A stretch of 64,000 nt of DNA, from positions 65,779,152 to 65,843,151 of the forward strand of contig CM036756.1 of the NCBI GenBank assembly GCA_020796225.1, in the 5' to 3' direction. The translations under genes and the position numbers were made by a program. Positions within the stretch are counted from its first letter, which is position 1, and every line of letters begins with the position of its first letter. This DNA is from Arion vulgaris (lineage: Eukaryota > Mollusca > Gastropoda > Stylommatophora > Arionidae). The notes under the pieces were generated by a model, which was not told where the DNA came from, did not search any database, and was given only the letters and a program-made list of their open reading frames with translations. Of the stretch, positions 34,078-44,894 are shown piece by piece.

Positions 34078-34511
34078 ATCTTAGAAGCACATGAATAGAA
34101 TTTATGGTGAGATCTGGTACATTGGTCTGGGTGGTGATCGTTCCCGAGAGAGAGAGAGAGAGATACCGTGGAAGCACATGAATAGAATTTATGGGGAGAT
34201 CTGGTACATTGGTCTGGGTGGTGATCGTTCCCGAGAGAGAGAGAGAGAGACCCTCAGAGATACCGTGGAAGCACATGAATAGAATTTATGGTGAGATCTG
34301 GTACATTGGTCTGGGTGGTGATCGTTCCCGAGAGAGAGAGAGACCCTCAGAGATACCGTGGAAGCACATGAATAGAATTTATGGGGAGATCTGGTACATC
34401 GGTCTGGGTGGTGATCGTTCCCGGGAGAGAGAGAGAGAGAGAGATACCGTGGAAGCACATGAATAGAATTTATGGGGAGATCTGGTACATTGGTCTGGGT
34501 GGTGATCGTTC

Positions 34512-34545
<34 letters not shown>

Positions 34546-35420
34546 CTCAGAGATACCGTGGAAGTACATGAATAGAATGTATGGGGAGATCTGGTACATC
34601 GGTCTGGGTGGTGATCGTTCCCGGGAGAGAGAGAGAGAGAGAGAGAGAGATACCGTGGAAGCACATGAATAGAATTTATGGGGAGATCTGGTACATTGGT
34701 CTGGGTGGTGATCGTTCCCGAGAGAGAGAGAGACCCTCAGAGATACCGTGGAAGCACATGAATAGAATTTATGGTGAGATCTGGTACATTGGTCTGGGTG
34801 GTGATCGTTCCCGAGAGAGAGAGAGATATCTTAGAAGCACATGAATAGAATTTATGGGGAGATCTGGTACATTGGTCTGGGTGGTGATCGTTCCCGAGAG
34901 AGAGAAAAGACCCTCAGAGATACCGTGGAAGCACATGAATATAATTTATGAGGAGATCTGGTACATCGGTCTGGGTGGTGATCGTTCCCGGGAGAGAGAG
35001 AGAGAGAGAGATACCGTGGAAGCACATGAATAGAATTTATGGGGAGATCTGGCACATCGGTCTGGGTGGGGATCGTTCCCGAGAGAGAGAGAGAGACAGA
35101 GATACCGTGGAAGCACATGAATAGAATTTATGGGGAGATCTGGTACATCGGTCTGGGTGGTGATCGTTCCCGAGAGAGAGAGAGAGAGAGAGAGACAGAG
35201 GGACCGACAGAGATACCGAGGAAGAACATGAATAGAATTTATGGGGAGATCTGGTACATTGGTCTGGGTGGTGATCGTTCCCGAGAGAGAGAGAGAGACC
35301 GACAGAGATACCGTGGAAGCACATGAATAGAATGTATGGGGAGATCTGGTACATCGGTCTGGGTGGTGATCGTTCCCGAGAGAGAGACAGAGAGAGAGAG
35401 GGAAACAGAGATACCGTGAA
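34078..35420. repeat. Compound minisatellite with embedded (GA)n, ~14 copies
   Basis: Unit of roughly 85-110 bp: GCACATGAATAGAATTTATG, GGGAGATCTGGTACATTGGT, CTGGGTGGTGATCGTTCCCG, then (GA)n and ATACCGTGGAA. Length differences come mainly from the GA tract and an optional ACCCTCAGAG insert. Many overlapping open frames on both strands are shadows. Confidence 0.95.
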
Positions 35421-35464
35421 AGCGTGCTATATAAATGTTACAAGATAAACAATTGCATTTCAGA

Positions 35465-35931
35465 GATGTCAGAACGCATCTTTGTCGTGAATCGACGGTG
35501 CTTGTCTCGAGCTTCAAAAGTTCGAGGTTCGCTTTCTTCGTGCAGCCATCGGACTATGTTTTCCAGTGCTTCCTGATCTCAATGTAAGGAAGATGTGGTT
35601 TTATCGTCCTTCTCCGATAGTTGTATAAAAAAGGTTTTATAAAACTATCGTAGAGGACCGATAAAACGTTGGTCAGTATTGAAGCTGAGCATGCAACAGA
35701 ACGATTTGCAGTTGAAAATCGATAAGTGTATGTTGAAATCCTGCTGCCCATGAAACAATCGGTTAGTAAAAAAAATGTTCATCGATAACAAATACAAAAT
35801 TTCGTTGGGTCCCTCGCCGGTAGTGTGAAATTCGTTCACTGTCGTTGACATATTCCTGTGTAAGAAATATATCGGAGCACATATGGTTATTAACTGAAGT
35901 GCAGGGATGACGGTCCTATCATTCAATTAAT
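35465..35931 (+). mobile_element. SINE-G copy
   Basis: Plus-strand copy with a B-box-like GAGGTTCGCTTTC near 35522, the TTTTATCGTCCTTCTCCGAT block, TTCCTGTGTAAGAAATATAT and the end TCATTCAATTAAT. A hAT MITE is inserted at its tail. Confidence 0.65.
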
Positions 35932-36097
35932 CAGTGGCGGCTCGTGATTCTTTTTGTTGGTGGGGCCAGACTCAAATTTTCGGGAAAATCATGGTTTTGG
36001 GTTAGGTTATATTTTAATTATTAACTAATAAATACACGTGACACATTATTATTGGTGGGGCCCGGCCCCACTGGCCCTTAATGATGAGCCGCCACTG
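35932..36097. mobile_element. hAT-type MITE, 166 bp
   Basis: TIRs CAGTGGCGGCTCGTGATT and AATGATGAGCCGCCACTG; 8-bp TSD CAATTAAT versus CATTTAAT (35924-35931 and 36098-36105). Internal sequence matches the 27573 copy in reverse orientation. Confidence 0.92.
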
Positions 36098-36105
36098 CAT
36101 TTAAT

Positions 36106-36537
36106 ACAAAACGTGATATACAATGCCTCGATAAGTTATGGAATGCCAACAGGTGGTAATTTTTATTTTTTTTTAATGGGGAAGTGTCACGACATTTGTA
36201 TAACTGCACATTCCAGAATGAAAACAAGAAAGTCATTCCCAGGCGGCGGCCGCTAAAAATAGGTTCTAGATACCAGTGACGAATTCAGACAAAAGAAATA
36301 TCTCATTCAAAGGACCTTTGAGAACCTGTGCTTCAATGTAGCGTGCTTTGCGAAACTGTGTGGGTTCAACGATAGCATTAAGGGTGGTAACCACCTATAA
36401 GACGTCACATATGATGAACAGCGGTTCTCAACATGTTCAGTTGCCGCTTATCTCTTTGATATCTATTTTGTTGCCACGAATACTCAACAATGTTCATATA
36501 TATGTAAATATTCAAGAAGGAATTATCTGTGTATTTA
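36106..36537. other. Unassigned sequence
   Basis: Nothing I can name. Confidence 0.4.
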
Positions 36538-36850
36538 CAATCATCATCATCTTGTGCCGTGCTGGTTGGCGTAGGCAATCATGGATCTTCACAAATCTCT
36601 GGCTTTGGTGTTTGCTATCATTTCAGACGTTGACACTCTTCCGTGTCATGAAGTCAGGCTATCTACAAATTTTTCTCTCTGTTTTCTTCCGTCTTGTCTC
36701 CCCTCGATTTTACCGGTTGTTATAATGTGTTCCAAACCTCCCTTTCTCATCACATGTCCGAAAAATGATGACTGCCTCTTTCTTACACTGAAGATAAGCT
36801 TTCTCTGTTTCTTGACCTCATTCAACATGGTATTTACAATATAAAACAAT
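36538..36850 (-). mobile_element. LINE-G C-terminal fragment
   Basis: Minus-strand frame 36646-36849 reads MLNEVKKQRKLIFSVRKRQS, then SFFGHVMRKGGLEHIITTGK, with the FFGHVMRK motif typical of the end of a non-LTR frame. The 3' side has a GATGATGATGA-type tail (36536-36550 reverse complement). A fragment of the same family lies at 61645. Confidence 0.8.
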
Positions 36851-36939
36851 ATTTACAACTAAACATCTTCATGAAAATGTGCTACTAATAAACAAGAAAA
36901 CATCACAGAATGAACATAATAAACACCTCATCTGCAACG

Positions 36940-38020
36940 CTCGCTGGTTGTGTTCGTAAGGAAGCTCGTATTGCTAAGCTAGGCAATGGGTGCCGTAAGA
37001 ACGCTCGTATTGCTAGGCTATGCAATGGGTGCCGTAAGAACGCTCGTATTGCTAGGCTAGGCAATGGGTGCCGTAAGAACGCTCGTATTGATAGACTAGG
37101 CAATGGGTGCCGTAAGAACGCTCGTATTGCTAGGCTAGGCAATGGGTGTCGTAAGAACGCTCGTATTGCTAGGCTAGGCAATGGGTGTCGTAAGAACGCT
37201 TGTATTGCTAGGCTAGGCGATGGATGTCGTAAGAACGCTCGTATTGCTAGGCTAGGCAATGGGTGCCGTAAGAACGCTCGTATTGCTAGGCTAGGCAATG
37301 GGTGTCGTAAGAACGCTTGTATTGCTAGGCTAGGCAATGAGTGCCGTAAGAACGCTCGTATTGCTAGGCTAGGCAATGGGTGTCGTAAGAACGCTTGTAT
37401 TGCTAGGCTAGGCAATGGGTGTCGTAAGAACGCTCGTATTGCTAGGCTATGCAATGGGTGTCGTAAGAACGCTTGTATTTCTAGGCTAGGCAATGGGTGT
37501 CGTAAGAACGCTTGTATTGCTAGGCTAGGCAATGGGTGTCGTAAGAACGCTTGTATTGCTAGGCTAGGCAATGGGTGTCGTAAGAACGCTCGTATTGCTA
37601 GGCTAGGCAATGGGTGTCGTAAGAACGCTTGTATTGCTAGGCTAGGCAATGGGTGTCGTAAGAACGCTCGTATTGCTAGGCTAGGCAATGGGTGCCGTAA
37701 GAACGCTCGTATTGCTAGGCTATGCAATGGGTGTCGTAAGAACGCTTGTATTGCTAGGCTAGGCAATGGGTGTCGTAAGAACGCTTGTATTGCTAGGCTA
37801 GGCAATGGGTGTCGTAAGAACGCTCGTATTGCTGGGCTAGGCAATGAGTGTCGTAAGAACGCTTGTATTGCTAGGCTAGGCAATGGGTGTCGTAAGAACG
37901 CTTGTATTGCTAGGCTAGGCAATGGGTGTCGTAAGAACGCTCGTATTGCTAGGCTATGCAATGGTGCTAGGCTAGGCAATGGGTGTCGTAAGAACGCTGT
38001 ATTGCTGGCAATGTGCAAGA
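36940..38020. repeat. 39-bp tandem array, ~27 copies, open on both strands
   Basis: Unit CAATGGGTGTCGTAAGAACG then CTCGTATTGCTAGGCTAGG, spaced 39 bp. Because 39 is 13 codons and the unit lacks stops in one frame per strand, it gives a 390-codon plus frame (NGCRKNARIARLG repeat) and a 374-codon minus frame (AIRAFLRHPLPSL repeat). Variants include silent and replacement changes in both frames. No promoter or homologue supports a gene. Confidence 0.95.
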
Positions 38021-38400
38021 AGGTCATAACCTTTCTACTGCATGTGTCTAAAACCTGTATTCTGGCTGCAATGAGTGTCTAGAAGCTTATCTAGCTAGGC
38101 AATGGTGTCGTAGAACGCTCATTGCTAGGCTGGCAAGGTGTGAAGAACGCTGTTTGCTGGTAGATAGGTGTCGTAGCTGTATTGCTAGGCTAGGCTGGGT
38201 GTCGTAGAACGCTCGTATGCTGGCTAGCAATGGGTGCAAGAATAAGGAAGTGTTGATCTATGTTTGTCAATTTGTTTTGTCGTAAGAACACTCTATTGCT
38301 AGGCTAGGCAATGGGTGTCGTAAGAACACTCTATTGCTGGCTATGCAATGGGTGCCTAAGAAATAAGGAAGTGGTTCGAATCTATGTTTGTCAATTTGTT
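38020..38400. repeat. Decayed continuation of the 39-bp array
   Basis: Recognisable unit pieces (GGCAATGGGTGTCGTAAGAA near 38306) with many deletions, plus a ~120-bp duplication around GAAGTG and TCTATGTTTGTCAATTTG (38246 and 38382). Confidence 0.75.
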
Positions 38401-38579
38401 TTTCAAAGCCCTAATACTTGTACACTGTCTATTTATTGATCATATTCATTGGCTTCCCTGCTTCCTGGGGTTTCTTACACACACAAAATCATTGTTCTCA
38501 ACTCCCAATATTAATTTATTTTAATTATATATTCACATATACACAATCTATGGCAGTATCAACAGTATCATTTTACGTC

Positions 38580-39378
38580 CAAATACATTTAAATAAAAGT
38601 GTATATTGTACACTGCCTTTTCAAGTGGTCGAAACCTCTCCAACAGAGAAAATCTACAGTAGACTGGAAGACAAATACTGGATATGATTATGGAAAAATA
38701 TTGTACACTGCCTTTTCAAGGGGTCGAAACCTTTCATACAGAGAAAATCTGCAGTAGACTGGAAGACAAATACTGGATATGATTATGGAAAAGACTCCCT
38801 CAAAGACCTTAGCAAAACAGACCAGATCATTATACAGGGTGTTCAAGATAATAGCAGCCTGTGAATGGAGTCAATCTGGCATATATGTATGAAAATGAGA
38901 AGGTTCAGTTATGACGTAGTATAGGTCAAGGTTATGTGACGGTATGTAATTGTAGTGCGGGAAGGGGTGATGAACAAATGTGACGTAAAACGAGCTAGTC
39001 ATAACCGGTTTAAATAGTACATAAACATAACGCGATAGATTATCTGGCAACTTTCGATTTGTCAATGGGGCTGCTTTAATCTTGAACACCCTGTATTTCG
39101 CCTACGTACTGGACACTGCAGACACATCAGACACTTATATATACTAGGAAGAAGTCTAAACAGTTCTCTGCCAGTGACAGCAGGCGGAACAGACACCGGA
39201 ATGTGTCTTGTAAGACTGTCCTCTTCTTGGGGAACTGAGAAGCAACATGTGGCCACACCCAGTCGATCTAAAAACTAAGCTTTGGGGATAACTGACAAAT
39301 CTGAAGATGACTGTCTAGTTTGTGGTCCACAGTAAACTAAACGCATGACAAGAGATCGTTAAAGAAGAAGAAGAAGAA
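38580..39378 (+). mobile_element. LINE-I tail (post-RNase H) split by a MITE
   Basis: Translates to SRLEDKYWI, then LKDLSKTDQIII up to 38834. A 259-bp MITE interrupts, and the frame resumes as FRLRTGHCRHIRHLYILGRS with later decay. This is the conserved C-terminal region that follows RNase H in I-group LINEs. It ends AAAGAAGAAGAAGAA (39360). A ~97-bp segment at 38600-38698 is tandemly repeated at 38699-38795. Removing the MITE restores one reading frame across the junction. Confidence 0.85.
38835..39093. mobile_element. Tc1/mariner-like MITE, 259 bp
   Basis: TIRs CAGGGTGTTCAAGATAATAG and the reverse complement of TTAATCTTGAACACCCTG match at about 25 of 28 positions. Flanked by TA on both sides. 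No transposase. A distant relative may lie at 58923. Confidence 0.9.
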
Positions 39379-39785
39379 TAAGCTCACATAGTGAAGGCGA
39401 AGAGATAGAAGTTTTCAATTCAAATTTATACCATTCTGCTTCAGTTTTAACGGAACCTCTGAATTCGAAAAATCCGCCTTCATGGCGAGGGACACCCATA
39501 AAACGGTGAGGATCTTGCACACAAAAGTCAATCATAAGCGCCACCCAATGTGCCATGACTTCGCCTGAATTCATAACGGGCGAACCCGGAAGAAGATGTT
39601 TTAACGGTACACAGAAATCCGTACTCTCTTATGCACTTGTAAACTCATTACTGAGTTTATGCGATTTTCACAGTGATAAATCTTGCCATGTGAGGATTAG
39701 AAAACTAAGTCCTATTCCCCTACTAAAACTATTTCTAAACACAATTAAAATGTTGTCTTTTTTATGTGATGATAAGTTTTACATT
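39379..39785. other. Unassigned sequence
   Basis: Nothing I can name; short frames lack motifs. Confidence 0.4.
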
Positions 39786-39950
39786 TTATTTAGCTAAACA
39801 CGTAAAAACAAAGCACTATAGTTTTACAAAATACAGAAACAGTGACGATAAACAGCAACGTTTCGACCAAATGTAAAACTTTAGTACTTTGTTTTTACGT
39901 GTTTAGCTATTTTTCCAAGTTTTACTGCAGTCTCCTCCCTTTTACGATAC
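39786..39950. mobile_element. Small foldback element
   Basis: Left arm AGCTAAACACGTAAAAACAA (39791) is the inverse of TTGTTTTTACGTGTTTAGCT (39889-39908). The loop contains CAACGTTTCGACCAAATG. Same family as 7077. Confidence 0.8.
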
Positions 39951-40807
39951 ATTTTATTTACAGATCTGGTTATATCGGTGCTTATAACTGAAATCTGCAT
40001 TCTGAGTTCAGACTTAAAAATAAAGTCAAATTTTCCGCAGCCTTTTCAGATCTAAGGGTATGAAATGCCTGTCACTTCACATTTCTAGTTCCTAATTTGC
40101 AGGAGGTAGGAGGGCCAACTCCGTGTGGACCGTCGAGTGTAGAATTGAAACCACAACAACTGAAATCCGAGTCGAGAGGCGAACTCTTACGCATCGTGTA
40201 AATCCGCCCCATGTTCTGACTCCACGTTTTTCAAATTGTTTTTAGATTTATTTTTAAGATTCCCGAAAGCAGATACAGATTTTCCCCAAAAGTATGTTAT
40301 TAAGAAAAGCATCAATATTTTCAAAGTTCTTTTCCTTAGTTGCAAAAAAATGGTTGTGCTTAAGACTAGAGATTTACAAAGAACTGTTCTTCGGAATATA
40401 ATTTCAGAGCAATATCTGTTGATACTTCTTTGAGTTCGTCTTATTCTGCAGCTGCAAGTCTCTCTCCTAGATCAAGTGCAGGAAAGGAAAAAGTCATCTG
40501 CAATCCAGTTATTCTTTCGTCAGAATCAGGAAACTATTCTCAAAATATTGTCTTGCAGATCATTTAAATGAAGTACAATAAATGATGTGTTCTTTCTCAA
40601 ACAAATCGTCGTTGGTGGTACCAAGAAAATGTTTAAACTTTGGAAATATCTCATACTTTGTTTCCATTGACGATAATGCCACATTTCCAACTTTTAAAAC
40701 TATTTCTCTGATATTGTCTTAACTTGAAAAATTTGTTTTCCTTGAAGATCCTTAAACATGCTTAAATGAGTGGAAAATATCTAACAAAATTTATAATTTT
40801 ACAAGCC
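39951..40807. other. Unassigned AT-rich sequence
   Basis: Nothing I can name. Confidence 0.4.
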
Positions 40808-41050
40808 AGAGGAAAATCTGTCAAATGCTCGCCGATGTGAAATGTTGCTCTGTGTGGATTAGTGGCCTGAAAAGAACAATATTAGAGGGCAGGGTCCCAG
40901 GACGCAGAGGCAGACCAAGAAAAAGATGGGTAAAAGATATTAAAGAAACCATGAATATGACCATGAAGTGGGTGAACTAGCTAGAGATTGAGTGAATTTC
41001 AGATGCGCTGCAAAGAGAGCAACGTTCTATAAAGGATACGCACCTTGATG
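40808..41050 (+). mobile_element. LINE-B-like C-terminal fragment
   Basis: Reads LKRTILEGRVPGRRGRPRKR, WVKDIKETMNMT, then stops. It ends near TTGATGATGGATTAATGG. Related to 29970-30235. Confidence 0.72.
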
Positions 41051-41099
41051 ATGGATTAATGGATTAATGATAACAAATCACCGACAGTACATTTTCCTT

Positions 41100-41570
41100 A
41101 ATGTGTCGAGTAAGCGTTTAGGCAATCATATCAACAACAGAAGAACAGCTACAACAACGCATTAACAGACTTCAATTAACATTCGACGGCTGCAACATGA
41201 AAATCGACATTGACATTTGCTAGAGAAGAAATGCACTACCAATATCTCCATCAACAAACATCAATTACAGCAAAGACTTTACATACCTAGGGAGAATGTT
41301 TTCAGTAAATGAGATTAACTAACGAAATCCAACATAGATAGAATAAAGTAAAATAAAATGATAGGACAAATGGCACACATTTTGAAATGCAAGCATGTCG
41401 CAATGAATAGAAGAGCATTAAACACGATCTTTCTCCCGAGATTACACTATCCGTGCCAACCTGTACATTGACGTCAAACGACATAAGAAAACTAATCACG
41501 ATAGAAATAGTGTCCACGTGAAGTGCTGGGTGTATCAAGAAAGGGCCGGTTTAGCAATGAAGACGTCAAG
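41100..41570 (+). mobile_element. Degenerate LINE reverse transcriptase tail
   Basis: Scattered frames read STTEEQLQQRINRLQLTFDG, CNMKIDID, then KDFTYLGRMFS, the thumb-side motif after FADD, and IGQMAHILKCKHVAMNRRAL. Many stops; neither the FADD box nor an endonuclease is seen. Confidence 0.65.
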
Positions 41571-41833
41571 AAAAAAAGTTAGTGCTATATTCATTCTTTC
41601 TTTTGTTTGGACGGATATTTAGCATGTGTCCGGTCTACATTCTTTGATATTCAGCACAGTGGCCAGTTATTTGATGCTTAAATAGGTCTGTGATCATGGA
41701 AAACAGTCCTGCATTGATGCATGCGTTCAGAGACATAAGCCAGTCTTTGATGATAGCTCAACTGTCTTATCTTACTTGTTTAAATTTTCACAAAGGGCGT
41801 CTATTTAATCGGCATTTACTTGACTGCATGAAC

Positions 41834-42820
41834 GTTGTTTACATTCATGTGTACAATATTTGTTCGTTGTTCTGAGTTTATATTTTAAATATCGTTCTAG
41901 ATCTATTTAGAAAGAATTTCAGATCAAAGATCATTGTTTACATTCATGTGTACAATATTTGTTCGTTGTTCTGAGTTTATATTTTAAATATCGTTCTAGA
42001 TCTATTTAGAAAGAATTTCAGATCAAAGATCGTTGTTTACATTCATGTGTACAGTATTTGTTCGTTGTTCTGAGTTTATATTTTATATATCGTTCTAGAT
42101 CTATTTAGAAAGAATTTCAGATCAAAGATCATTGTTTACATTCATGTGTACAGTATTTGTTCGTTGTTCTGAGTTTATATTTTAAATATCGTTCTAGATC
42201 TATTTAGAAAGAATTTCAGATCAAAGATCATTGTTTACATTCATGTGTACGATATTTGTTCGTTGTTCTGAGTTTATATTTTAAATATCGTTCTAGATCT
42301 ATTTAGAAAGAATTTCAGATCAAAGATCATTGTTTACATTCATGTGTACAATATTTGTTCGTTGTTCTGAGTTTATATTTTAAATATCGTTCTAGATCTA
42401 TTTAGAAAGAATTTCAGATCAAAGATCGTTGTTTACATTCATGTGTACAATATTTGTTCGTTGTTCTGAGTTTATATTTTAAATATCGTTCTAGATCTAT
42501 TTAGAAAGAATTTCAGATCAAAGATCATTGTTTACATTCATGTGTACAGTATTTGTTCGTTGTTCTGAGTTTATATTTTATATATCGTTCTAGATCTATT
42601 TAGAAAGAATTTCAGATCAAAGATCATTGTTTACATTCATGTGTACAATATTTGTTCGTTGTTCTGAGTTTATATTTTAAATATCGTTCTAGATCTATTT
42701 AGAAAGAATTTCAGATCAAAGATCATTGTTTACATTCATGTGTACAATATTTGTTCGTTGTTCTGAGTTTATATTTTATATATCGTTCTAGATCTATTTA
42801 GAAAGAATTTCAGATCAAAG
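41834..42820. repeat. 99-bp tandem array, ~10 copies, partly LINE-derived
   Basis: Unit GTTGTTTACATTCATGTGTA, then TCTGAGTTTATATTTTAAAT and GATCTATTTAGAAAGAATTT, CAGATCAAA; spacing is 99 bp. The last ~30 bp of the unit matches LINE-B coding sequence (59645-59675), encoding SI-QKELKIKENW there and SI-stop-KEFQIKENW here. The final unit runs into real LINE sequence (AAAACTGGCT). Confidence 0.92.
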
Positions 42821-43330
42821 AAAACTGGCTTCTTCTTCGTTATCGAACGCTTCATATCGATCCCTTGTTAACCACTCTTTGTGATTTGTATGTGATCTGA
42901 GCCTACGAACGATTGTACATTGTGCCAGTTATGCACCTAAAAGTAGGCCAACACATCCGATTTCCACGATGCTTGTTATTTACTAGAGTAGTTTCCTAGG
43001 TCCTGCATCAGTCGCCTCTTACGACATGCATTGTAGGTCGCAGTGGTACTATTTATGTGCTTCCCTTGTGGGCTACGGCACCACACGGGCGAAAGAAGAT
43101 TGGCTGATGTTACAAATAAGAATGAGAAAATTGAAACCTTTTCAACATAAAAAGACACGAAGGGTTGGAGAAAAGCATTATGGAATAAGACATCCCGGCA
43201 AAGTGAAGAAGAGGAAGACCACGGAAAAGAGGGATTCAGGATGCAACTGGTGATTTGAGCATGACGACTGCAAAGGCGGGACATCTGGCATATAAGATAT
43301 ATACATTCCAAAGTGCTTTTGAAGTGGCAC
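42797..43330 (+). mobile_element. LINE-B fragment split by SINE-A
   Basis: LINE-B coding (IKENWLMLQ region) begins at the last array unit, is cut by a SINE-A (42831-43092), and resumes at 43106 (LMLQIRMRKLK, then GCNW). It matches 59655-59880. The frame is shifted several times. Confidence 0.75.
42831..43092 (-). mobile_element. SINE-A copy, full length
   Basis: TSD AAGAAAACTGGCT versus AAGAAGATTGGCT (42818-42830 and 43093-43105). Minus strand. Confidence 0.9.
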
Positions 43331-44050
43331 AAATTCAGCTGAATTTATATAATAATAATACCTTTCTGTTTATCTTTTCATTTTAAATGTGAAAGCTCAT
43401 AACATTTCTTCAAGACTTCGTGACTCCACATGAGAGGACCCCGCAGACCTCCTAGGGAATCGCAAACCTCAGGTTAAGAACCGTTGACATATTACGAACA
43501 AAAGGTGTGGGTGACACACAAAAAAGTGTCAACTCCCGCAGCTTACACAGAACGCCCACCCGGTTTTACATAAACGTAAAATGCCCACCCTAATATATAA
43601 AGACACCAGATAACTAGCGCGATGTTGCGTTAATAAGAAGTGTCCTTTGTAGGAGGAGAAGTGTCGGTAGGAATAGAATCTGATATTCATTTCACTTCTG
43701 GAACTGGGAAAAGTATGTAACGCACAGAATCACGTTCTATAATTTGCGTGTTTTGTTTTTGAGATAACCTAGCTTTTAGTGTGTTTTGTGTTTCCTGTGG
43801 TGTGTCAGAATAAGAACAATGTAGACGCTCAACTTTTTATATTATGGTATGTACGCATTTCCTATATCGTGTTGACCTACTTCAGTGATTTCCCAGGGTG
43901 TGGCGGTAAGTTTTAGACTGTCAAGGTTACTGTTTGGAATTTTTAGACATTTTTGTGGAAATGCCAAAAATAAGTGATCACTTTTCAATTTTTATTTTTT
44001 TTTAGTTACATTGTTACATTTAGTATAATGCACATTAATGTATATAATAT
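43331..44050. other. Unassigned sequence
   Basis: Nothing firm. CAGGTTAAGAACCGTTGACA near 43472 is faintly hAT-end-like. Confidence 0.35.
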
Positions 44051-44064
44051 ATATATATATATAT

Positions 44065-44219
44065 ACTACTTTAGTAACATTATACGCTACATAGGACCTG
44101 CAAGTTATTTCTCCATGCCACTCTGTCCTGGACAATTTACTCAATCTATTCCATGGCATTGAGTCTGGTGTTTCGTGTCTCTCTCAGCTAAGTTCGTTTC
44201 AAGTTTCTCTAGTGCGAAC
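44065..44219 (-). mobile_element. LINE-C 3' end, short copy
   Basis: GCTACATAGGACCTGCAAGT through CTAAGTTCGTTTCAAG matches the first ~150 bp of the next LINE-C. 5'-truncated; (AT)n precedes it. Confidence 0.78.
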
Positions 44220-44814
44220 ACAGTAATAATAATAATAATTGTTCCTCTCGTAACGTTATATCTTACATATGGTCTGCAAGTAATTTATCCATACCACTCT
44301 ATCCTGGGCAACTCGCTCAATCGCCTCCATGGAACTGAGACCGATATTTCTTGCTTCTCTCAGCAAAGTTCGCTTCAGGGTCTCCTTAGGTCGACCTCTC
44401 TTTCTTGCACCCTTTGCATCCCACTTCAATGCCTGCTTTGATATTCGTTGATAATTTCTCCTCAAGGTGTGTCCAACATATCTCCATCTTCTCTTTCTTA
44501 TAACAGTTGTTACTAGTAGTTGACTAAACATTTCTCTGATTTCATCACTTCTTCTAAATTCGTTCCATTTTATATTCATTATTTTTCGCAGACATCTATT
44601 TTCAAATGCATTCAACTTGCTTTCTATATCTTTAGTCATTTTCCAACTCTCGCTGGCATATGTTAGGATTGATACAACATTTGAATTGAAAATTCGTAAT
44701 TTAGTTTTAATACTATATAACTTGTAGTTCCATATTTTATTTAGACTTTTAAAAGCTGATGTTGCTTTGCCAATTCGTATCATAATTTCTTTTTAACATA
44801 GTAATGTGCAATCA

Positions 44815-44815
<1 letters not shown>
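44220..44815 (-). mobile_element. LINE-C, 5'-truncated copy
   Basis: The longest LINE-C C-terminal copy. It ends in (ATT)n (44226-44239 reverse complement) and is truncated at about 44815 beside an AT microsatellite. Confidence 0.88.
44256..44783 (-). pseudogene. LINE-C C-terminal frame, 175 codons open
   Basis: Uninterrupted frame reading TSAFKSLNKIWNYKLYSIKT, KLRIFNSNVVSILTYASESW, FENRCLRKIMNIKW, then TTVIRKRRWRYVGHTLRRNY and KRGRPKETLKRTLLREARNI. This is the region between the FADD-box domain and the 3' end of a LINE without RNase H. The catalytic domain lies elsewhere or is lost, so this is a fragment, although its open state suggests a fairly young copy. Confidence 0.85.

Positions 44816-44817
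<2 letters not shown>

Positions 44818-44890
<73 letters not shown>
44818..44890. repeat. (AT)n microsatellite
   Basis: Nearly pure AT tract separating two LINE-C copies. Confidence 0.95.
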
Positions 44891-44892
<2 letters not shown>

Positions 44893-44894
44893 TA

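Noticed and set aside
41690..41875. 61-aa open frame entering the 99-bp array
   Set aside because: No motif; the end is repeat sequence.
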